Shown in pieces: positions 17,763 through 24,110 of a DNA stretch of 24,110 nt (position 1 is its first letter; each line of letters begins with the position of its first letter). Under the pieces are notes generated by a model. It saw only the letters and a list, made by a program, of their open reading frames with translations. It was not told the DNA's origin and searched no databases. The stretch spans positions 419,761 to 443,870 of the forward strand of contig BFEA01000345.1 of NCBI GenBank assembly GCA_003427395.1, in the 5' to 3' direction. A program made the translations under genes and the position numbers. Source of the stretch: Chara braunii (taxonomy: Eukaryota > Streptophyta > Charophyceae > Charales > Characeae).

Positions 17763-19187
17763 TGGACCGGTCTGGTTGGTGTCCTTCCTAACAAAAGGTG
17801 CGCCACTGGACTTTCCATTGGTCCACGTAGGCTCGGCGCCCTGTTGTACAGCAGAGCACTACCGGCCCGTGGTCGTGGTAGCCGCCGGGTTCGACCAGGG
17901 ACGCGAGATCAGAAGGACCGGCGCGGTCTTTTCTATTGCGCGCCGGGTGCCTTTCAGTCGGGTTATGGGCTAGATGCTCAAAGCCTGCTGTCGCTGTCAG
18001 GCAAAATGGGACTAGGTATGTACCCCAGACACCCGCTCTTTCTCTGCTATGTACAGGATGCCGTTCGCATACTTTCGTTGTGGGTCAGGGACCAGTCCGT
18101 AGGGCTGCATAGAATGGACCTGGTTGAGGGGCTTGCCTGTGGTACCACGTTGGCTCGATCAGTGCCTTGCAGTGGACTTGCAGCTGAAGTGACCGTCGGG
18201 TCTGGCAGGGTTCACTCAGCCGTGGGGCCCGAAGGCCGTGACCTGGGCTATGTGCAGGGAAAAAGAAAAGGAAATAAAATAAAAAGAAGAAGAAAGGGGG
18301 CGGAATGGGAAAAGAGGAAAGTCGCGTGTCGAGTCTATGCCCCGAGACAATTCGTTATTTTCGTCTGAGGTGGATAGATGACCTCAAGTTGTAGTGTTTC
18401 TGCGACTTTTCCCTTTCCTTTTGTTTCGGTTTTTATTTCTATCTTTGATATTATTATTACCATTATTATCATTGTTATCACTAAGTGCTTTTCAGGTCTT
18501 TTTAGCCCGCTGTTTCGCGGGAAGGCCAACGACTTGAATCTCTAGTCCAATTACGGCTTGCGGTTTAGACAGTCCGACCCCTCGCGAAGTGCTCTGTGGC
18601 TGAGTGGTCCGGTTGGGTTGCGCAGTAGGACCCCAAAATGGGAGCACCCACGGTCGCATTGGTAGGAGGCTAGTCACCCCACAAGGGTCATGAGCCCCCT
18701 CCTTGCCATTGGACACGGGCACCCAGTAGGAGTAGGCCAGCTGCGAGTTTTAAAGAAGGACGGCCGCCCGTCGATATCTCGTTATGGGACCACAGTGTTG
18801 AAATTGCAGTCCTATCACTGGGGTCTAGGTCTGGGACTGATGGTAGCGCGAGGTTTAGTTCGTGCTCAACCGTTGGGTTCTGGACTCGAGCGTCCCTTAA
18901 TTTATTGCATTATTTTCGACTTTTAAAATCTTGAATCTAAAAAAGATTTGAAAAGGATAAATCCGAGTCCCTCATTTATAACGCAAGGAGCGCGGTGCAT
19001 AGTGATCCTATAAAGATTGAGAGAGGCCAGTTGTGGGCCACTGGCCGATAAAAGCGCTCAGACTGCCTCGATCTGCGAATGCTAGTGGTCCGAGGGAAAA
19101 GGCCAGAACGGAGAGGTACCTTGTCGGCGAGCTATTTGTGTACGTGTGAGCCAGGTATAAAGTCGCTAGCTATCTCTGGAAGTGGTT
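17763..19187. other. Gene-free stretch after element B
   Basis: An open frame continues (17844-18368) with an Arg/Gly-rich translation and no motif. There is a purine-only-like tract (about 18256-18300), then an A/T-rich segment with TTATTATTAC and CATTATTATC (18449-18480). TGGCTGAGTGG at 18598 resembles a Pol III A box but has no convincing B box. No LTR end is identifiable. Part of this may be 3' sequence of element B. Confidence 0.35.
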
Positions 19188-19712
19188 ATGGCTCTACACG
19201 GCTATAGGCCGGAGTGTTGGAACTTCTTGACTCGTTGCAGGCCAATGTTCGGTGAAGGGCCATGGATTACAGCAATACTCAACTATGACGGCGGAGACGA
19301 GGTCAAGTTGAAGATTAACGTGGAAGGAGCCAGGGAGGAGGGAATGAGAGCTCACTCTAAGTTGCAAGCGGCGATTACAGAGGTAAAAGACCGTGCGGAA
19401 AGGCGCTGCAGGAGGGACGGTGTGACGGCGAAGATGCGAGTAACAGTCGCATACCATAAGGCCGAGACCTCAACGAACACAGTGAACCGAGAACAGGCAC
19501 ATCTGGACAGAGACACAGGGGGAGAAAGCGAAATGAGTGAGGCTGCTGACCGGGAAACCGATGTCCAATCCCGGAAAAGAGCGGACCAGGTTCGCAGGAA
19601 CCATCCTCAGGTGCGACAAGCTGAGGACGGCCCGGAGGCCAGCTCGCGGCAGCAGAGGCCTAGAGAGCGCGAGACAGAAAACACAGGGGGCAAAGGAGGG
19701 AGGTGTGTGTGA
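19188..19712 (+). CDS. Unassigned open frame, 174 aa
   Basis: I do not recognise this frame. From ATG 19188 (the frame is open from 19170) it encodes an N-terminal ~60 residues of mixed globular composition (GYRPECWNFLTRCRPMFGEG, then ILNYDGGDEVKLKINVEG). A strongly charged, Arg/Glu/Lys/Gln-rich tail without predicted membrane segments follows. There is no signal peptide. The composition change and the AGAGAG-rich DNA beyond its end suggest it could be a remnant of a retroelement gag-like protein or an exon. It may equally be a chance frame. The opposite-strand frame 19194-19457 is treated as its shadow. Confidence 0.25.
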   Translation: MALHGYRPECWNFLTRCRPMFGEGPWITAILNYDGGDEVKLKINVEGAREEGMRAHSKLQAAITEVKDRAERRCRRDGVTAKMRVTVAYHKAETSTNTVNREQAHLDRDTGGESEMSEAADRETDVQSRKRADQVRRNHPQVRQAEDGPEASSRQQRPRERETENTGGKGGRCV

Positions 19713-20507
19713 TCGTATCGCGCGAGAGAGAGCGAGAGGAGTCCCTCAGAGGTCAACACGTGCTAGCGAGTTGCAGAGAGAGAGACGCGAGCGGTGACGA
19801 CCAAGAGACTACTCCTTGACATCAGCTTGACTTTCGTGCGCGAAGATAGGACAGTGGACAGTGGCCACTGTGATAGCCGCCTTCGAATGAGCAGAAAGGA
19901 GGGAGTTTATGCGCGTGCTCTGGCTGGACAACTAGTGAGGCATCGTGCGTCGGAGGTGTGAGTAAAGAGAGGGCTGGACGCACTCTGAGTAGCTAGTGCG
20001 TGAGTAGCGTGAGTCTGTACTAATTGGGTTATGCTCAGAGTGATGACTGTGTTTAGATGACGGTTGATGTCAACTGCTCCGTGGAGGGCTGGCTTACTAC
20101 TGTGCGGAGAAGAGTGAGATACTCAGAGTGAGCGCGGGCGCTTTCCCTCCTGCCGACTTCTTCTACCTCGAGCTCAAGTGTGCTCGATGCTCGTTCAAAC
20201 CTTGTTGTTGACGTCACTCACTTTTAGAGTAGCGATTACCTCTCTCTTCACCTTGCGCTGTCGGGTCGCGATCTAATGAGGACTGTTCAGCCTTGCGATG
20301 AAGAGTGTGAGAGCGACTCATGGTAAATGTGGAGGTGTCTTGGCCATGACTATAGCGTAACACAGTGTGCGGGGGAAGATAGCCTGACCAAGCCCTCATG
20401 AGCCAGGGACAGATACGAGTGGCTGGCGGTCTTCTCCGAAAGCCTCAGCTGAGTTTACCCGGCCAGAGTTTGGTCCATTGACTACAACTTATCTCCACAG
20501 CAAGACA
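19713..20507. other. Gene-free stretch with GA-rich tracts
   Basis: GAGAGAG-type tracts occur at about 19720-19790. A perfect 14-bp palindrome ACAGTGGCCACTGT lies at 19858-19871. Phrases such as GTGAGTA and GAGTGAG recur between 19950 and 20130. At the end, TTGACTACAACTTATCTCCACAG (split here as TTGACTACAAC plus TTATCTCCACAG, up to 20500) looks like a branch point and 3' splice site. Confidence 0.35.
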
Positions 20508-20762
20508 ATGGTTAGATATGGCTTCGATTACTTGGGATTTTATGTGAGGGGCGACGCTGACGGGAAAGGCACGCGTGGATACAATGTGTTGATCGAAGAG
20601 GGCGTGAAAGGACACGCACACTGCCTGCCCACCGGCGACAGCCGCTCATACCTAGCCAATAGCTTTCCTCTATCGTTATTTGGATCTTGGTACAATAAGC
20701 GTGGTCACGTGTCAACTGATCATTTTCGGAGCCGAAGGGGAGGGAGTGGTTTGATTGAGTAG
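20508..20762 (+). CDS. Unassigned open frame, 84 aa, behind a splice-acceptor-like site
   Basis: I do not recognise this frame. ATG 20508 begins MVRYGFDYLGFYVRGDADG and continues with a composition like an ordinary soluble protein (VLIEEGVKGHAHC, SFPLSLFGSWYNKRG). It ends at TAG 20760-20762. Seven bases upstream of the ATG is CTCCACAG, preceded by a possible branch point, so the frame could be an internal or first coding exon. No domain or neighbour supports a function, and chance is possible. Confidence 0.25.
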   Translation: MVRYGFDYLGFYVRGDADGKGTRGYNVLIEEGVKGHAHCLPTGDSRSYLANSFPLSLFGSWYNKRGHVSTDHFRSRRGGSGLIE

Positions 20763-21561
20763 ATGAGAGGGTCGTGCTCCCCGTGGCTCAAGTGTGTTGA
20801 CTCCTAACGGTTCGAGTTGTCCAACTCCACCTCTCTCGTCTTTGTTGCTAGATGGTGGATGCGGGAGCGAGGCTTGTGTGGTAAGGGCAAGACTCGTATC
20901 CCGTTATTGCATGCAAAGGGGAGTCCTGTGTGCTTCACCCTGGCACCATGTACAGAGAAGAGTCAGCATTTTGTGAAGGGCTGCAATCGAGATGAGCAAA
21001 GGCGACGTAAGGAGCACACTATTTGAAGAGTAAACTTGGGACATGAGTTTGGGTAACTGGAGAGAGATACGGGCTAGAGACAGGCACAGACGCAACTACT
21101 GATACCACGTGCCACAATGCCTTGGAATAGGAAGCTCTGGTGTGTTTGATTAGCAAAGTCGTCGTGTTTAAGACACGAAGTCATCAGTGAATGAGTTCAA
21201 CCAGGGCTGTGACACAGTAAGGCTTAATAGGAAAAGGGACGGGATAAGAGGTGAGGAGCTATTCAACTGCCTGGAGAAATCTGCAAAGGATACGCTTATT
21301 TTGTTAAGAGAGTTTAACCTGTCCTTGATGAGCAAACGTGTGTCTGCGAAGCGCTAAAACCATCCTGTTTAGTGCTGTACCATCCTTTGAGGTAGACATC
21401 ACTTGTAAACAGGAGCTGATCTTCAACCACGCTTTCCGCCAAATTGTGTAAATGATCTGTCATTACTCGTGTAACGCACTACTATTGTCCCTTCTCTTTT
21501 CTTTTTTTTTGCGTGGGTTCGCAGTCGCTTGATGTCAAATGTGAAGACTCTCGAGGAATGA
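20763..21561. other. Gene-free stretch
   Basis: Short overlapping frames (20794-21026) show no motif. A 9-T run followed by GGGTTCGCAG ends at 21524, a good 3' splice-site match with a pyrimidine tract (TTCTCTTTTC and T9). Otherwise I see nothing. Confidence 0.35.
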
Positions 21562-21813
21562 ATGTGGGCGAGAGGTCAGAGGAAAAGGAACGAGTTATGC
21601 ATGCATCCGGAGTGGTTACCTTCTGAGATAAACTTTACAAGATTCATTCTCCGGCCGGATGACATCATCGAGGGCCTGAGAAAGACCTTGTACAAAAGCC
21701 TCTCACGATTGGCATTTTCTGGTTGTCGATGTTTGCCAGATTGCCCATCAGCGTTTAGTCACCGCCATTATAGGCTACTTGCCACTGCCACGCGAAAAGA
21801 GTTGTTTGATTAG
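21562..21813 (+). CDS. Unassigned open frame, 83 aa
   Basis: I do not recognise this frame. ATG 21562 starts MWARGQRKRNELCMHPEWLP, followed by INFTRFILRPDDIIEGLRKT and a Cys-containing segment, ending at TAG 21811-21813. It lies 38 bases after the acceptor-like site at 21524, but an in-frame TGA sits directly before the ATG. If it is an exon, the reading frame would therefore have to start here. Support is weak. Confidence 0.15.
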   Translation: MWARGQRKRNELCMHPEWLPSEINFTRFILRPDDIIEGLRKTLYKSLSRLAFSGCRCLPDCPSAFSHRHYRLLATATRKELFD

Positions 21814-23335
21814 ATGATTGATAGTAACCGAAGGGGAAATAATGACACGTGAAAAGGAGCGTGGCAGATTGAGCAGCGGTTACGTGACCCCCTCAGACTT
21901 GCATGTGTGGGCCAGGAAACGCTTCTCTGTCTGAAGGCGTACGCTTAACCTCTAACAAGAGAGGCAAAAATTATAAACATAGAAAAAGAGATTAAATTAA
22001 TCTTTCGAAAAGGCTCAGTAACCCCCATAATGAAAAGGGCGTGCTGACGCAAGGTCTTAAGCCTATTCGAGCGCCCGAGTATTTATGTAGTCTTATGAAT
22101 ATCTGATCACATGAGCCTATAGGTACTAACATGACTCTATGAGCTTGCCATTGTATGAGCCTAGCGACATTGCGACGGTATGAGTTGATGGCCATACCTA
22201 CCAATAGGTCTCTGTGAACTGTACGGGTCGGCAGTCGAGGTGACTGTATGAGTGCATGCAGTAGTAGTGGTCTGTAAAAGCACTAACTAGCCTGGTTATG
22301 CATGTTCTAATTCACTCATATAAACTTCCCAACGTTTACATAAGACCTTGTGTGCATGGTTAGTAGAAGGGGGTCTCCACTCGGGCTCTCCGCCCCTAGT
22401 GATCAAAATGCCTTACCAGAGAGCCAAGGATGAGCAATGGGTCGAAGGGGCAGAAGACAACAACTGAAGAGAATAATTTATTTAATGGTAAAATTTTTAC
22501 TTGATGGAGACTAGTATCAGTGGTGACAGATGCCCGAGCGAGGCCTAAAAATTGGTTAGCCAGACGGGGGGCGACGATACAGTACTTACCTGTTGCGTAA
22601 CGCAGTGAATGGAGTCAAGAGTTAAGACGCAAAATTCAGCACGGTTCAACTTTCTTCATTTGACATTGGAGAGATTCGCAGCGGGAGACGGATCGGGGCA
22701 AGTGTCATGAGCTTACCCTCCTGCAGTCGGAAGTAGATCATAGCCGTGTGTTACTGACCAAAACGAGGACCTATAATTTCTTTCCGGTATTAAGTAGCCG
22801 CAAAAGTGCATTACAGTTCAAAAACGAAACACAGGAATACCTCAGACCCGTTTCTGCTCATTTCTGCAAGAAAGTCGTACTTCTAGAGGCGAAACTATGT
22901 AGGCTTCCACTACACAGTTCAACTGGAGACGAGCTGGGCCCAGAAAAGAGGGACAAGACTATGGGGGTGGTGACTCTCTTCTTGTGAGTTAAGTCTACTA
23001 GTGCACTCGAAGTTTAACCAAGTTTCCGGGAAACCATCAACGACCTTCCATCAGAGCTCACTGCTAGTGGGCATGTTCAGTTGTCAGACAGATCAGCGAG
23101 TCACTACCTGCCCCTCTCTGTTGAACTTTCTTGAGTTAGCGGTAGTCCTGTGGATCTAATTCCACTTTAGCATCCGGCCACCAGTGGAAAACAGTCTATG
23201 CTGAGTTATGAGTAGTCAACCTGACAGTCGGTTTAGATAGGTGAAACCAGTCCCCTCTTACCCTGTGAAACCCGCCTGGGACCATTGGCAGTTTTCCATA
23301 TCTATATCCAGAACCCTGGAGGAGTGAGTGGAATC
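21814..23335. other. Mostly gene-free stretch
   Basis: The region 22060-22260 repeats TATGAGC-type phrases (CATGAGCCTAT, CTATGAGCTTG, GTATGAGCCTAG, GTATGAGTTG, GTATGAGTGC) without a fixed period. TACTTACCTG (22583-22592) is, on the minus strand, a perfect 5' splice-site consensus. An open frame at 22748-22987 without an ATG start shows no motif. No gene can be assigned. Confidence 0.3.
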
Positions 23336-23617
23336 ATGAAGGAGGATGGAATCTTAACGGTGAACTGCGGAGTCGTTTTGGAAAAACGTGGGAATTGGGA
23401 GGAAGAGGCTAATTTGAGTATGGAATGTCAGATGATGGCCATGAGAGAGGACACAGTCCGGAGGGCGAGGGATGGAAATTTTGTTGAGTATGTGTTTTAT
23501 TTTCACGATTGGCAAGTTGCACAGCATTGGATCGTGGCTGGAGTCGACAGAGCAGGCCAGAGCAAGACTCGGTTGAACACGAAGGTGTTCGGTCATCCCC
23601 CATCAACTTCCTTATAA
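23336..23617 (+). CDS. Unassigned open frame, 93 aa
   Basis: I do not recognise this frame. ATG 23336 (the frame is open upstream to 23285, with IYIQNPGGVSG before the Met) encodes MKEDGILTVNCGVVLEKRGN, then a Glu/Met-rich stretch and VEYVFYFHDWQVAQHWIVAG. It ends at TAA 23615-23617. Hydrophobic and charged residues alternate as in a folded protein, and codon use looks less repetitive than in the surrounding DNA. No catalytic motif is visible. It may be an exon or a remnant of an unidentified element. The minus-strand frames over it are shadows. Confidence 0.25.
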   Translation: MKEDGILTVNCGVVLEKRGNWEEEANLSMECQMMAMREDTVRRARDGNFVEYVFYFHDWQVAQHWIVAGVDRAGQSKTRLNTKVFGHPPSTSL

Positions 23618-23725
23618 AGCATAAAATATTGCCCGATACAAAGGGGCTAGCGTATTGTGACTGATTGCCTCGAACTCTCAATTGAACCAACCTAAAAGCA
23701 TCAGCTAGGACCAATCAAGAGTTCA
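23618..23725. other. Short spacer, nothing seen
   Basis: A/T-balanced sequence without repeats or frames of note, leading into the 11-bp array. Confidence 0.3.
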
Positions 23726-23845
23726 GATACTCAGACAATACTCAGGCAATACTCAGGCAATACTCAAACAATACTCAGGCAATACTCGTACAATACTCGG
23801 GCAGTACTCGGGTAATACCAGTCAATATCCAAACAGTACTCGAGC
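23726..23845 (+). repeat. 11-bp tandem array, about 11 units
   Basis: Units of the form AATACTCAGGC follow each other for 120 bp with an 11-bp period (one unit is 10 bp). The first half is well conserved (CAGGC, CAGAC, CAAAC). The second half drifts to CGGGC, CGGGT and CGAGC. The period is close to one helical turn, so equivalent positions lie on one face of the DNA. Confidence 0.9.
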
Positions 23846-24110
23846 AGACTTTCAATTGAAGTCTAACCAATTATCCTCAGTTCAAACAGCTCGAGATCTA
23901 CAATCTAAGACGATCAGCACAAATTTACTTTTCTTATCCTACACTAGAGATCATTTTCTGGTATCTGTCACGACACATGAGTACGGTACAATCATTCTCA
24001 GTTCCAGAGACTGTCCTGGCCAGTATCAACAAGATCTCCTCCAAAGATGCCTTCCAGTACAGATATGTCAGTGCCACTGGCTTCATGCAAAGTAACTTGA
24101 CAATCTATGT
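23846..24110. other. Window end, no supported gene
   Basis: An open frame (23856-24095) without an ATG start and without motif covers this stretch. It may be chance. The window ends before any further context. Confidence 0.3.

Noticed and set aside
18598-18608. TGGCTGAGTGG, A-box-like sequence suggesting a Leu/Ser tRNA
   Set aside because: No matching B box or acceptor pairing at the required spacing.
19858-19871. Perfect 14-bp palindrome ACAGTGGCCACTGT
   Set aside because: Isolated; short palindromes are expected by chance at this scale and nothing around it suggests a binding or cleavage site.
1-24110. CRISPR array, prokaryotic operon, phage or plasmid system
   Set aside because: The tandem repeats have no spacers of uniform length, and the content (gypsy and Copia elements, U2, Pol III boxes) is that of a eukaryotic genome.

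Overview
The window looks like nuclear DNA of a eukaryote, most likely a streptophyte (a plant or charophyte alga). It is transposon-rich, contains simple repeats and low-complexity tracts, and has a U2 snRNA-derived fragment, two tRNA-promoter-like elements, a Copia-type LTR with an initiator-Met-tRNA primer site, and decayed Ty3/gypsy elements. The gag proteins, as I remember them, resemble gypsy families that are abundant in Chara; that assignment is inference and no search was run. I found no intact, confidently functional cellular gene, no rRNA, no CRISPR array and no bacterial operon structure. Five single ambiguous bases occur (1550, 2035, 2059, 2073, 10275).

Layout. 1-398: A/T-rich start, then an array of about 17 units of ~14 bp with repeated CCACGTCA motifs that runs up to the first gag ATG. 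399-3823: gypsy element A on the plus strand, with gag (zinc knuckle), protease and reverse transcriptase. Gag and pol are each uninterrupted by indels but carry ten in-frame stops. Pol is in the -1 frame relative to gag, and a plausible -1 frameshift signal survives at the junction. The element breaks off at the start of RNase H, so integrase is missing. 3824-5210: non-coding, pyrimidine-rich. 5211-7690: a CpG-rich block between two tRNA-like A-box/B-box elements, with a possible minus-strand promoter. 7700-9105: CpG-poor repeats containing a truncated U2 snRNA sequence with an A-tail and a 28-bp minisatellite. 9759-10043: Copia-type 5' LTR plus primer binding site.

11201-17762: gypsy element B, more badly broken. 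Its gag N-terminal part (11201-12042) appears separated from the gag core, zinc knuckle and protease (16083-17762) by about 3.8 kb of unrelated repetitive DNA. That DNA includes a GTACC/GAACCA minisatellite and a tandemly duplicated A/T-rich block. Element B has frameshifts, stops, a 109-bp internal duplication and damaged zinc-knuckle and protease motifs. 17763-24110: mostly unassigned sequence with four short open frames of unknown nature, two of them downstream of splice-acceptor-like sites, and an 11-bp tandem array near the end.

Nothing here adds up to a working multi-gene system. The most informative items are the -1 frameshift signal in element A, the stop-without-indel decay of that element, the U2-derived retrosequence, the bZIP-type motif array at the 5' end of gag, and the frame-changing duplication in element B.
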